A DNA stretch of 64,000 bases, taken from Methanomethylovorans hollandica DSM 15978 (GTDB lineage Archaea > Halobacteriota > Methanosarcinia > Methanosarcinales > Methanosarcinaceae). The notes under the pieces are model-generated. The model saw nothing but the letters and a program-made list of their open reading frames with translations. It ran no database searches and had not been told where the DNA came from. The translations under genes and the position numbers were made by a program. This document shows positions 1 to 8,079 of the stretch, piece after piece; the stretch's first letter is position 1, and the number at the start of each line of letters is the position of its first letter. The stretch spans positions 248,001 to 312,000 of the forward strand of contig NC_019977.1 of NCBI RefSeq assembly GCF_000328665.1, written 5' to 3'.

Positions 1-52
1 TAACACTATACGCCCCCTATATTTTTAAACATGTGCAAGCACAGTGAAAGTA

Positions 53-1807
53 TTACAAAGGCTTTCCTGCAGTTTCTAACTTTCTTTCTCTGTAGATCAT
101 CTCGTAAAGCACATCGTCGATCGTATCAACCGAAGCTCTGACCTGCTGCATGCTATCTCTGTCCCTTATTGTCACTGTATTATCTTCCAGTGTGTCATAG
201 TCGATAGTGACACAATAGGGGGTTCCTATCTCATCATTACGCCTATAGCGGCGACCAATGGTCCCGGAATCGTCATATGCGACCAGAATACCTTTGTCTC
301 TGAGTCTGGCAGCGATCTGCTTTGCAGGTTCTATGAGTTCCTCCTTTGTCATTAAAGGTAGCACTGCCACTTTTATAGGAGCTATTTCTTTCATGAACCT
401 CATAACGATCCTTGCCTCATCTTCGGTATCATCTGTAGTATCTTTGGCAGGGACTATTTCTTCATCATAAGCATGTTCCATCACTGAATAAAGTATCCTG
501 TCAATACCAAATGAAGGCTCTATCACATGTGGAACTATATTCTCTCCGCTGACCTTGATAGTTTCTTGAGCGAACTCAACCATGTCTCTGGGTATTGTGA
601 TTTCTTCTCCGTCCACTAAGACTTTTATCTCTTCTTTTTCGAGTGCTTCCTGTGCAAGGGCTTTAAGGGCTTCAGCAACAACCTTTGCCTTGCCTTTGAA
701 CATAGGTCCCATTTTTCCCATATTTGGTTTGACCACGAACTTTTCCATCATGCGCGGCTGTTCATACTCAATGTAGACAGAAAGCTCCGTTTTACTCATG
801 TTCGCATGGGCTGAAAGATCGTAATCAGTCCTGTCAGCAATGCCTACTACTTCCACCCAGCCAAACCTTTCTGTAAGTATTTCTGCATCCCAGCAGTCGA
901 TGGCATAGTGAGCCATCTCATCTTTCCTGTGTTGTCTGAATCTCAATTTGTCCGGGGCGATGCCAACACGCTGCAGGAAATAGTTGACCAGTGCCACTTG
1001 ATAGGCTAGGAACTCATGTGCAATGCTGCCCTTGTCTACAGCTTCCCTTACGGTCATGATCTCAGATTCGCCTTTGTCCTGAGAGGCATCAGAATATAGG
1101 TTAAGGACCGTATTTTCAAATCTTTGTATGTTGGGATGGGTCTTTGTCCTTGGGTCGATAAATATCTCAGCTTCAGCCTGCGTGAACTCCCGCAGTCTTA
1201 TAACTCCCTGTCTTGGTGATATTTCGTTACGATATGATTTTCCTATCTGGGTTGCACCGAAGGGAAGTTTATCACGGTAATATCTTGCAAGTCTCATGAA
1301 ATCTACAAACATCCCCTGAGCAGTTTCAGGTCTGAGATAACCCTTCCTGCCATTTCCAGGGCCTATCTGGGTCTTAAACATGAGGTTGAAGTCATAGGCA
1401 TTCCCCAGATCTCCTCCGCATTCAGGACATTTAACATTGTTCTGTGCGATGGTTCTGTCCAGTTCTTCATCTGTGAGGCCATCTGCTTCTTCAACTATGT
1501 GCTTTATCAGATGGTCTGCTCTGAACGCTTCTCCACATTGCTTGCACTCGCAAAGGGGGTCTGAAAAACCTCCAACATGACCCGATGCTACAAAGATCTC
1601 TTCAATTCCTACGGTAGGACACTCGATCTCCATGAACCCTTCCTGGATGACGTATAGTTCACGCCAGATATGTTCTATCCTACGTTTTAAGGTGCTTCCC
1701 AGAGGTCCATAATCATAGAATCCGGCAGTTCCTCCGTATAGCTCGAAGGAGTTCCACAGGAATCCACGGCGTTTAGCCAGTTCTATAACCTGTTCGTATC
1801 TATCCAT
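53..1807 (-). CDS. glyS: Glycyl-tRNA synthetase (class II, alpha2 type)
   Basis: Charges tRNA-Gly with glycine in the cytoplasm. The 584-residue protein begins with the family's characteristic segment (GGTAGFYDYGPLG near residues 25-37) and has a zinc-type insertion with cysteines at 86, 88, 91, 127 and 130. The class II motif 2 arginine region (SYRNEISPRQGVIRLREF) and a C-terminal anticodon-binding domain (IKVAVLPLM onwards) are present, so it is full length for the archaeal/eukaryal type. The ATG is preceded by GAGGATC, a good ribosome site. It is monocistronic; its promoter would lie in the AT-rich stretch 1815-1860. Identification is secure. Confidence 0.97.
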   Translation of the reverse strand: MDRYEQVIELAKRRGFLWNSFELYGGTAGFYDYGPLGSTLKRRIEHIWRELYVIQEGFMEIECPTVGIEEIFVASGHVGGFSDPLCECKQCGEAFRADHLIKHIVEEADGLTDEELDRTIAQNNVKCPECGGDLGNAYDFNLMFKTQIGPGNGRKGYLRPETAQGMFVDFMRLARYYRDKLPFGATQIGKSYRNEISPRQGVIRLREFTQAEAEIFIDPRTKTHPNIQRFENTVLNLYSDASQDKGESEIMTVREAVDKGSIAHEFLAYQVALVNYFLQRVGIAPDKLRFRQHRKDEMAHYAIDCWDAEILTERFGWVEVVGIADRTDYDLSAHANMSKTELSVYIEYEQPRMMEKFVVKPNMGKMGPMFKGKAKVVAEALKALAQEALEKEEIKVLVDGEEITIPRDMVEFAQETIKVSGENIVPHVIEPSFGIDRILYSVMEHAYDEEIVPAKDTTDDTEDEARIVMRFMKEIAPIKVAVLPLMTKEELIEPAKQIAARLRDKGILVAYDDSGTIGRRYRRNDEIGTPYCVTIDYDTLEDNTVTIRDRDSMQQVRASVDTIDDVLYEMIYRERKLETAGKPL

Positions 1808-1952
1808 AATGATCCTCGAAAATGATTTATTAATATGAATGTTATTCTATGATAGAACATCGATATTCCCATTGGATTTAACATTATCGAGGTTTTCAGG
1901 ATTGCTTCCCTTCTTCAAATGTGTTCATAAAATGTAAATAAAATGCCATAAT

Positions 1953-1961
1953 GCTTATATG
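1953..1961 (+). promoter_or_regulatory. TATA-like box for candidate RNA
   Basis: GCTTATATG fits an archaeal TATA box. Its centre lies about 26 bases before 1983, where the stem of the candidate RNA begins, which is the usual TATA-to-start spacing in archaea. A second AT box (CATATATAC, 1968-1976) is nearby, so the exact start is uncertain. Confidence 0.4.
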
Positions 1962-1982
1962 CGTGACCATATATACAAAGAA

Positions 1983-2075
1983 CTAAGCAAGGCCGAAAGA
2001 AGCATTTTCATATCGTACCACCACCAATCATTTCAATGAGTCTTTTAAAAATCGATGGCCTTGCTTTACTCCTCT
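1983..2075 (+). ncRNA. Candidate structured small RNA
   Basis: AAGCAAGGCC at 1985-1994 is exactly complementary to GGCCTTGCTT at 2057-2066, closing a loop of about 62 bases. A TATA-like box sits about 26 bases upstream of the first arm and pyrimidine-rich sequence (TTTACTCCTCTTATTATACTCC) follows the second arm. No start-to-stop reading frame of note crosses it. I do not recognise the RNA family. It could instead be a coincidental repeat or part of the 3' region of a neighbouring transcript. Confidence 0.4.
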
Positions 2076-2229
2076 TATTATACTCCTTTTCAAATTGTCT
2101 ACTCCATCAAATACATATTCAGAATCTTTATACTGTGCATCTATGCATAAGACCCCCTAGTTTCCACTGGAAAAGAGTATTAACTCAACGTTATCAATAT
2201 ATTGTAAAAAAGTAAAAGTGAAATTGTTT

Positions 2230-3021
2230 TTATTCTCCCAGTACTTCCTCTACTGTCATGCCTTCATGAACAATTTTGGATATATGGGATACAAGTTTTA
2301 CAGGATCTTCTGACTGGAATACATTTCTTCCAATGGCAACTCCACTGCCTCCTGCCTGCAGGGAATCATATATCATTTGAAGCAACTGTCTCTCTGTGTC
2401 CATTTGAGGCCCTCCAGCTATGACAACAGGTACAGGACATCCTTCCACCACTTCTTTGAATGTTTCTATATCTCCAGTATAATTAGTCTTGACAATATCG
2501 GCACCCAGTTCAGCTCCTATACGTGCAGCATGCTTCACGAACTTTACATCATGTTCAGAAGTGACTTTTGGTCCTCTTGGATACATCATGGCAATGAGCG
2601 GTATTCCCCATTCATCGCATGCTTTCGCCACAAAACCAAGATCCTTCAGCATCTGGGCTTCATCGTCCGCACCTACGTTTATATGCACTGAAACAGCATC
2701 TGCACCAATCTTTATTGCTTCTTCTACAGTGGTTACCAATACTTTATGGTTCGGGTCAGGTCCAAGGGATGTAGAGGCAGAAAGGTGAATTATAAGTCCT
2801 ACATCTCTTCCGTAACCTCTGTGTCCATATCTGGGTAGTCCCATATGCCCAAGTACTGCATTAGCTCCACCTTCCGCAACTTTGTTCACAGTGGTAGGGA
2901 GGTCTATAATGCCTTTGATCGGTCCTGCACCCACACCATGGTCCAAGGGTATGATTATAGTCTTCCCGGTGTTACGGTTGAAGATCCTTTCCATCCTTAC
3001 GGATTTACCAATCTCGCTCAT
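2230..3021 (-). CDS. AroA'-type aldolase: ADH synthase or class I fructose-bisphosphate aldolase
   Basis: Member of the archaeal DhnA aldolase family, 263 residues. Either it makes 2-amino-3,7-dideoxy-D-threo-hept-6-ulosonate for the archaeal aromatic pathway or it acts as fructose-bisphosphate aldolase. The expected residues are visible: Asp27 in PLDHG, Tyr147 in MMYPRG and the Schiff-base Lys178 in [10 protein letters not shown]. It begins MSEIGKS, the same start as the paralogue at 13184-13981, which sits directly before AroB'. Because this copy stands alone, a sugar-phosphate aldolase role is a fair alternative. It is likely a single-gene unit on the minus strand. Confidence 0.88.
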   Translation of the reverse strand: MSEIGKSVRMERIFNRNTGKTIIIPLDHGVGAGPIKGIIDLPTTVNKVAEGGANAVLGHMGLPRYGHRGYGRDVGLIIHLSASTSLGPDPNHKVLVTTVEEAIKIGADAVSVHINVGADDEAQMLKDLGFVAKACDEWGIPLIAMMYPRGPKVTSEHDVKFVKHAARIGAELGADIVKTNYTGDIETFKEVVEGCPVPVVIAGGPQMDTERQLLQMIYDSLQAGGSGVAIGRNVFQSEDPVKLVSHISKIVHEGMTVEEVLGE

Positions 3022-3073
3022 AAATTGCTATAACTGATTGAACATACATATTCTTTACGTCGCAATTATGTGC

Positions 3074-3595
3074 TCAGATGTTCTCATGCTGGTATTGGCC
3101 TTTATATCCTTCTTCCACTTCTGCATGCAGTTTATAGAACAGCAGTTGTATGATACGTGCATTCTTGCGCAGGTTGAAACCTTCTGGGTTTTGCACCACT
3201 AGCATGGATTCACTTCTTCCTCTGTAGCCGGAGTCCCATACCGCAGTACCTATATTCACTCCACATCTGAGCATTGTAGACCGTGGTCTTGCTATAGCAG
3301 CCAGGTCATTGGGTATGTTCAAGATCTCATTGAATACCACTTTGTAAGTTCCGGGCGGAAGAAAAATCCAGCCATCATCATCGAATTCCAGAGGTTTGCT
3401 CAAGGGGATTTTCCTGCCGGAATTATCGAAATCAATGGCTCCTGCCCCTTCCATTACTTCAACACGTTGTAATGTCATCTCCACACTATTGGGCTGGAGC
3501 TGCATCTCCATATCTATCATGTTCTCCATTAGTGGCAATAGCAGTGGTTTTGCAAGTATTCTCTCTCTTAGTTCTTTCCTGGATAGAAGGGTCAT
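3074..3595 (-). CDS. dut: dUTPase / dCTP deaminase superfamily protein
   Basis: Predicted deoxyuridine triphosphate nucleotidohydrolase, about 173 residues, which keeps uracil out of DNA and supplies dUMP. The family blocks are present: RPRSTMLRCG and the following WDSGYRGRSES segment, corresponding to the substrate-binding motifs of the dUTPase/dCTP deaminase fold. I choose the ATG at 3595; a TTG three codons upstream would add only MCF. The C-terminal glycine-rich loop is short (GYKGQYQHENI), as in archaeal Dut/Dcd proteins, so a deaminase or bifunctional role cannot be excluded. It lies 52 bases upstream of the aroA' paralogue on the same strand. Confidence 0.82.
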   Translation of the reverse strand: MTLLSRKELRERILAKPLLLPLMENMIDMEMQLQPNSVEMTLQRVEVMEGAGAIDFDNSGRKIPLSKPLEFDDDGWIFLPPGTYKVVFNEILNIPNDLAAIARPRSTMLRCGVNIGTAVWDSGYRGRSESMLVVQNPEGFNLRKNARIIQLLFYKLHAEVEEGYKGQYQHENI

Positions 3596-3878
3596 GAAGC
3601 ACAATTAGTGTATTAGGTTATTAGAATACCGATTTAACTTGAATATGGAAGTGCTCTATTATAATGTACGGACATGAGGCAGGATGCCTGCAATAAGGTC
3701 AGTTCACCGCTGACCTTTGCAGGTGCTACATTTGTTTCACAGAATTTAAATAGTACTTAATTAAAGTCTTACTATTTATTTCACAATAATAAGCTCAAGC
3801 TTTTAAAACGCATCTAATACACTTTATGATGTTTTTAAGAGATAGTGTGTGAAAACAATGATAACGAGGTAACAAAAT

Positions 3879-4715
3879 GTGGGGGCGATAGATTTGAAAA
3901 TTAAAGTTGTTTTAATAACAACGCTGATGGTGTTATTATTTACAAATCTTGCATGTGCAAGTTTTATTGCAATATACGATAACTCACAAGTCGGAACTTG
4001 GGTAGTTGAAACAGTTGGTTCGTCAGCCGGAGCTGAAGTTATCGGTTTCGGCTGGTCAGGTGCTGAACCAATTGTTGGTGACTGGGATGGCGATGGATCT
4101 AAAGAAGTAGGGGTTTATAACCGTGCAGGTAATAATTTTTTAATTCGTTATCCAGATAGTTCATACGAGGTCATTGGTCTTGGCTGGTCAGGTGTAACGC
4201 CTGTTGTTGGAGATTTTGACGGTGACGGGAATGAAGACGTTGGAGTTTATGACAATAAAGGAACATGGGCATTCGATATAACCACATGTGTTCGTATTGT
4301 GGGTTTTGGTTGGTCAGGTGTTGAGCCTGTGGTAGGTGACTGGAATGGTGATGGCGCTGATGAAGTAGGTATCTATAACCGCCCGGGTAATAATTTCCTT
4401 GTACCTCAGGGTAACAATTTCCGGGTCATAGGTCTTGGCTGGCCAGGTGTCATACCGATCGTAGGTAACTGGGATTCTAACCCCAACGATGAGGTTGGTG
4501 TCTATGATCCACAAACCAGTGCATTTGCATTGGAAGGGCAAAATCCATTTGTATTTGGCAAACCCGGTTCTCAGCCGATCATAGGTGATGTAGATTCTGA
4601 TGGCATTACAGAAATTGGTGTATGTAATCCAGATGGTACCATTGTCTATAATAGTGCTGAACAATATAGTATTGAAGTACAGAAGTGGAGAGGTTCGACA
4701 TTAATAGGAGCTTAA
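3879..4715 (+). CDS. Secreted FG-GAP/VCBS-like repeat protein
   Basis: A 278-residue exported protein of unknown role. A signal peptide covers about residues 1-27 (hydrophobic core VVLITTLMVLLF, cleavage after ACA). The rest is about five repeats built around an acidic loop such as GDWDGDGSKEVGVY, GDFDGDGNEDVGVY and GDWNGDGADEVGIY, resembling calcium-binding FG-GAP blades; the last two are degenerate. The start is GTG at 3879, since GAGGT lies 8 bases upstream and the overlapping ATG at 3877 runs straight into a stop. It has no anchor or sorting tail, so it is either secreted or shortened; an orphan coiled-coil-like frame follows at 4737-4859. Confidence 0.75.
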   Translation: MGAIDLKIKVVLITTLMVLLFTNLACASFIAIYDNSQVGTWVVETVGSSAGAEVIGFGWSGAEPIVGDWDGDGSKEVGVYNRAGNNFLIRYPDSSYEVIGLGWSGVTPVVGDFDGDGNEDVGVYDNKGTWAFDITTCVRIVGFGWSGVEPVVGDWNGDGADEVGIYNRPGNNFLVPQGNNFRVIGLGWPGVIPIVGNWDSNPNDEVGVYDPQTSAFALEGQNPFVFGKPGSQPIIGDVDSDGITEIGVCNPDGTIVYNSAEQYSIEVQKWRGSTLIGA

Positions 4716-4736
4716 TTCCTATTAAGATTTTTATAA

Positions 4737-4859
4737 AAATATCTTCCTTCTGTTAAATCCTTTTTTAAAAATAAAGCGCTTGAATCAAGAGTTGAGTCCT
4801 TAGAAAAACAGCTCAAGCTCTTACAAAAATCAGCATCAGGAAACTCAGAATCTTTAAGT
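4737..4859 (+). pseudogene. Orphan coiled-coil coding remnant
   Basis: After a TAA at 4734-4736 a frame with no start codon reads KYLPSVKSFFKNKALESRV and continues with heptad-like EKQLKLLQKSASGNSESL before entering the tRNA-Val gene. The charge and leucine pattern is protein-like rather than random. It may be the detached C-terminus of the FG-GAP-like gene or of a lost gene. Evidence is compositional only. Confidence 0.3.
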
Positions 4860-4932
4860 GGGCCCGGGGAGGTTCGAACTCCCGACCTCCGCCGTGTGAA
4901 GGCGACGTCATGACCAGCTAGACCACAGGCCC
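4859..4932 (-). tRNA. tRNA-Val (CAC)
   Basis: On the minus strand a full cloverleaf can be drawn. The acceptor stem GGGCCTG pairs with CGGGCCC, the anticodon stem TCGCC/GGCGG encloses TTCACAC (anticodon CAC), and the T arm is GGGAG-TTCGAAC-CTCCC. The discriminator base is A and CCA is not encoded. No intron is seen. Confidence 0.95.
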
Positions 4933-5028
4933 TTTGAGCAGGATAGAATAGTATTCCTTCTCTATAAGCCTATCGCTGCAACGTTAGATCACATTTTATG
5001 GGCACGTATCTGTAGGTGAAAAATCCTG

Positions 5029-5175
5029 TCAGTATGGCCCGGCTATTATCGTGAAAAGTACCAGGTTATTGGGTATCACTGCATACACACCTACAGCTAT
5101 CAATGTGCAGGTAGCCACAGCTACAGGGATCATAAGTGAGTGTTTTCTGATCTGTTGCTCTCTTTGGTCTGTCAT
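5029..5175 (-). CDS. Small membrane protein (48 aa)
   Basis: A short frame starting MTDQREQQIRKHSLMIP encodes a charged N-terminus and one or two hydrophobic stretches (PVAVATCTLIAVGVYAVIP, then LVLFTIIAGPY). Codon usage looks like the neighbouring genes. There is no strong Shine-Dalgarno sequence, but an AT-rich region upstream (5180-5230) could be a promoter. I do not recognise the family. It may be a small single-pass or two-pass membrane protein. Confidence 0.5.
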   Translation of the reverse strand: MTDQREQQIRKHSLMIPVAVATCTLIAVGVYAVIPNNLVLFTIIAGPY

Positions 5176-5266
5176 CAGTCTACATTCTTTTATTAATATA
5201 TAAAAGCCGATTAACTATACGTACTTTATCAATATACTTATACGTAATGCCTACTCAAATGCAGTT

Positions 5267-5734
5267 TCAGGACAGTCCAAGAGCCATGTAGGCAACTGCA
5301 ATATATCTTAGAAGCTTTCCAAAGAACACAAAAACAGAGAAGGTCTTAAAATCAAACTTCATAATGCCACCCATAGCTGTGATGGCATCGCCTATTAACG
5401 GCACCCAGGTGAAGAGCAGGGAATACACACCATACTTAGTGAACCATTTCTCGGCATTTTTCAGACGCTGCTGCGGGATCGACAGGTATTTTTCAATAAG
5501 GTCTTTGCGCCCAACCAGGCCGATGTAATATGTGGTGCATGCACCGCAATAGTTACCCACGGATGCGACCATGACCGCCAATACGGGATCAAATCCTTTA
5601 TTTATAAGTAACAAAAGCAGCGCTTCGGAGCCGAATGGCAATACTGTGGAAGCCAGAAAACTTGCCACGAAAAGGCCTGCATATCCGTAAACAGCAAGAT
5701 CTAGAACTCCGGTCATTGCATCCAATTGGACCAT
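5267..5734 (-). CDS. DedA/VTT-family membrane protein (YqaA-like)
   Basis: A 155-residue integral membrane protein of the DedA/SNARE-associated (VTT) superfamily, YqaA branch, whose bacterial members are linked to lipid scrambling and envelope homeostasis. Visible features are the N-terminal segment ASFLASTVLPFGSEALLLLL, the glycine-rich SVGNYCGACTTYYIG segment and the amphipathic EKWFTKYGVYSLLFTWVPLIGDAITAMGG motif typical of the family. The precise substrate is unknown. Start M1 is taken; a second Met at residue 7 is possible. It stands alone and diverges from nth. Confidence 0.82.
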   Translation of the reverse strand: MVQLDAMTGVLDLAVYGYAGLFVASFLASTVLPFGSEALLLLLINKGFDPVLAVMVASVGNYCGACTTYYIGLVGRKDLIEKYLSIPQQRLKNAEKWFTKYGVYSLLFTWVPLIGDAITAMGGIMKFDFKTFSVFVFFGKLLRYIAVAYMALGLS

Positions 5735-5894
5735 TTAGCATAAAAATCAGGCGCATCTCTGCAATTCTCACAGGGCACACAAATATTAATGGATGTAAGT
5801 GTAAAGAATACCAGTTCTCATATCCATCTCAAGTTAAGTTTACAGTTGATAATGTTCAAAAAGGCTTAAGTCAGCATAGGTGCAATCTGTTCCC

Positions 5895-6521
5895 ATGCTT
5901 GCTTCTGAAATTATATCGCGTTTGAGGAACATATATACTCCGGGTTTTTTCGATCGGATCGATGATCCTTTCTATGTGCTGATCTCCACAGTGCTGTCAC
6001 AGCGCACTAGGGATGATGTTACCATTCCCACCACAGAGAAACTGTTCAGGGTTTATGGTTCCCCGGCGGCTATGGCAGCAGCTGATCCTGAGGACCTCGA
6101 AAAACTGATAAAAGATGTGGGGTTCTATAGGGTCAAGTCCGGGCGTATCATAGAGATATCGAGGATACTGCTTCAGGAATATGAGGGTAAAGTGCCGGAT
6201 AATATCAATGATCTTCTTAAACTGCCGGGAGTGGGTAGAAAAACCGCTAACTGCGTGCTCACGTACGCCTTTCGAAAGGATGCTATTGCAGTGGATACTC
6301 ATGTGCACAGGATCTCCAATCGGCTTTGTTTGGTTACAACAAACGCTCCTGAGGAAACAGAGGTTGAACTTGAACGCGTGGTTCCCAGAGAACTGTGGCA
6401 GTACGTCAATGAACTGCTGGTGAGGTTCGGCCAGGATGTATGCCGGCCGATTTCTCCGAAATGTGATATTTGTGTGCTGGAAGACCTGTGTCCGTCCAGA
6501 ATGATGCGGGTTATAAAATGA
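5895..6521 (+). CDS. nth: Endonuclease III (DNA glycosylase/AP lyase)
   Basis: Base-excision repair enzyme for oxidised pyrimidines, about 208 residues. The helix-hairpin-helix is [10 protein letters not shown] with the catalytic lysine, the catalytic aspartate is in [13 protein letters not shown], and the C-terminal 4Fe-4S ligands follow the C-X6-C-X2-C-X5-C pattern ([17 protein letters not shown]). I choose the ATG at 5895, with AGGTG about 12 bases upstream. A GTG at 5880 would add five residues and cannot be excluded. Confidence 0.95.
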   Translation: MLASEIISRLRNIYTPGFFDRIDDPFYVLISTVLSQRTRDDVTIPTTEKLFRVYGSPAAMAAADPEDLEKLIKDVGFYRVKSGRIIEISRILLQEYEGKVPDNINDLLKLPGVGRKTANCVLTYAFRKDAIAVDTHVHRISNRLCLVTTNAPEETEVELERVVPRELWQYVNELLVRFGQDVCRPISPKCDICVLEDLCPSRMMRVIK

Positions 6522-6604
6522 AACCAAATGCTACTGGTGAATTCTGCCAATATCTTTTAACTTTCCTGGACACCCTTGAAAGATGAGTATATGAAATATC
6601 TGAT

Positions 6605-6675
6605 CAACGCAAGGACGCAGAGACGCTAAGGCACAAAGTAGAATTTATCTCTGCATCTTCGCGTCCTTTCTCCTT
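6605..6675. repeat. CGCAGAG-type inverted repeat
   Basis: AAGGACGCAGAGACGC on the left is followed about 20 bases later by TCTCTGCATCTTCGCGTCC TTT, so the right half is an imperfect reverse complement of the left. Elements with repeated GCAGAG/CTCTGC words occur as dispersed intergenic repeats in many prokaryotic genomes. Only one copy is seen in this window. Confidence 0.5.
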
Positions 6676-6778
6676 TACGTTTTATCTCTCTTTTCTGTAA
6701 TTAATATATTAAAAGCAATACTTTTCCCGACTTACCCCATCGCAAACATAATATAAAATGCGTCAGTTTCCATCACTG

Positions 6779-6815
6779 ATTTATATAAAGTCGCATATGA
6801 AGAGTATATATAGTC
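6779..6815 (+). promoter_or_regulatory. Promoter region of fae-hps
   Basis: Two TATA-like boxes, ATTTATATAAAG (6779-6790) and GTATATATAG (about 6803-6812), lie upstream of the fae-hps ATG at 6844. With a 26-base offset they would give starts near 6811 and 6834. A TAGGTGAAG ribosome site sits just before the ATG. Confidence 0.5.
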
Positions 6816-6843
6816 TTTATTGATGCAATTTTGTAGGTGAAGT

Positions 6844-8040
6844 ATGTTACTAGTCGGAGAAGCGCTCATAGGCGAGGAACCAGAACTCGCACACGTAGAT
6901 CTTATCATTGGTGATAAGAATGGTCCTGTAGGACTTGCCTTTGCAAACGGACTTACCCAGCTGTCCGTCGGACACACCCCTCTTTTGTCAGTTATCCGTC
7001 CCAATCTACCAGCCAAACCTTCTACGCTCATTGTCCCTAAAGTTACTGTAAAGAACATGGGACAGGCAGCCCAGATATTCGGTCCTGCCCAGGCAGCCGT
7101 GGCAAAGGCTGTTGCAGATTCCGTTGAAGAAGGCGTCATCGACAAAAAGGACGTGGAAGACCTTGTGGTTATAGCCAGCGTGTTCATACACCCTGAGGCA
7201 AAGGACTACAACAGGATCTACAGGTACAACTATGGTGCCACCAAGCTGGCTCTTAAGAGGGCAATGGAAGGCTTTCCAAGTGTGGAGACCGTTATGAAAG
7301 AGAAGGACAGGGCTGCTCATGGTATCATGGGATTCAAGGTCACAAGACTGTGGGATGCTCCATACCTGCAGGTTGCTCTTGACAACCCCAACATCGCAGC
7401 CATCCGCAGTATCGTCGCCCAGATACCCAAGAGCGATCACGTGATACTGGAAGCCGGCACACCGCTCATAAAACGGTACGGCGTGGATGTCATTTCCCAG
7501 CTGCGTGAGGTCAGACCTGACGCATTCATAGTAGCAGACCTCAAGACTCTGGATACAGGCAACCTCGAAGCCCGCATGGTCGCAGATGCAACAGCAGATG
7601 CCATTGTGATCTCAGCCCTTGCACCAGTGTCCACTCTCCAGAAAGCCATTGAAGAGGCGCACAAGACAGGTATATATGCTGTAATGGACACCCTCAACTG
7701 TTCTGATCCGGTAGCAGTGCTCAACGAGCTCAAGAAAATTGGATCACTACCCGATGTTGTGGAACTGCATCGTGGTATCGATATAGAGGAAACGGAACAC
7801 GCATGGGGTAACATTGCAGATATTAAGGCTTTCTCTACCGAATCTCACAAGGTACTGGTGGCAGTGGCAGGCGGTATACGCATAGACACCATGCCAGTAG
7901 CTCTGGAAGCAGGAGCCGATATCCTTGTGGTAGGCCGTGCCATCACCAACGCCAAGGATGTAAGGCAGGTAGCAGAGAAATTCATAGAAGGCATTAACAA
8001 ATCAGAGATCGACCAGTTCAGGGTCATGACAGATTTCTGA
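6844..8040 (+). CDS. fae-hps: Bifunctional formaldehyde-activating enzyme / 3-hexulose-6-phosphate synthase
   Basis: Fusion enzyme of 398 residues. The N-terminal Fae domain (about 1-160) condenses formaldehyde with tetrahydromethanopterin and carries the expected His17 in [16 protein letters not shown]. The C-terminal Hps domain (about 175-398) has [14 protein letters not shown] and ADLKTLDTG, the orotidine-decarboxylase-like barrel that joins formaldehyde and ribulose 5-phosphate, or runs in reverse to make ribulose phosphate. In methanogens this supplies pentoses in the absence of the oxidative pentose pathway. A second Hps-containing gene lies at 25283. It is followed by a hairpin and tpiA, suggesting a sugar-phosphate operon. 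Confidence 0.96.
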   Translation: MLLVGEALIGEEPELAHVDLIIGDKNGPVGLAFANGLTQLSVGHTPLLSVIRPNLPAKPSTLIVPKVTVKNMGQAAQIFGPAQAAVAKAVADSVEEGVIDKKDVEDLVVIASVFIHPEAKDYNRIYRYNYGATKLALKRAMEGFPSVETVMKEKDRAAHGIMGFKVTRLWDAPYLQVALDNPNIAAIRSIVAQIPKSDHVILEAGTPLIKRYGVDVISQLREVRPDAFIVADLKTLDTGNLEARMVADATADAIVISALAPVSTLQKAIEEAHKTGIYAVMDTLNCSDPVAVLNELKKIGSLPDVVELHRGIDIEETEHAWGNIADIKAFSTESHKVLVAVAGGIRIDTMPVALEAGADILVVGRAITNAKDVRQVAEKFIEGINKSEIDQFRVMTDF

Positions 8041-8065
8041 GCGTGTGCATTGCACACGCCTTTTT
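8041..8065 (+). terminator. Hairpin plus T-run between fae-hps and tpiA
   Basis: GCGTGTGCA and TGCACACGC are perfect 9-base inverted arms around one base (in practice a 7-bp stem and 5-base loop), followed by CTTTTTC. It begins at the base after the fae-hps TGA and ends just before the tpiA ribosome site. It may be an intrinsic terminator, a processing site or a partial attenuator that lowers tpiA expression relative to fae-hps. Confidence 0.6.
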
Positions 8066-8079
8066 CAGGAGGGGTTAAA

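Larger units (their letters stand above)
1808..2229. other. Intergenic region between glyS and aroA' paralogue
   Basis: No convincing protein gene is seen in these 422 bases. The part next to glyS is AT-rich and should hold the glyS promoter. The middle holds a plus-strand TATA-like box and a long-range 10-bp inverted repeat described separately as a candidate RNA. The part next to 2229 is the downstream region of the minus-strand aroA' gene and is T-rich on the plus strand near 2070-2110. Confidence 0.6.
6522..6843. other. Intergenic region nth to fae-hps
   Basis: This 322-base gap holds no gene that I can support. The first half contains a CGCAGAG-type inverted repeat (6605-6675), given separately. 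The second half is the fae-hps promoter region with two AT boxes. Confidence 0.6.

Noticed and set aside
1985-2066. Inverted repeat considered as a simple terminator for glyS or aroA'
   Set aside because: The loop of about 62 bases is too long for an intrinsic terminator and a promoter-like box lies in front, so a small RNA is a better fit, though unproven.
8050-8079. TTG at 8050 as the tpiA start
   Set aside because: It lies in the loop of the terminator-like hairpin, has no ribosome site before it, and is upstream of the strong AGGAGGGG.
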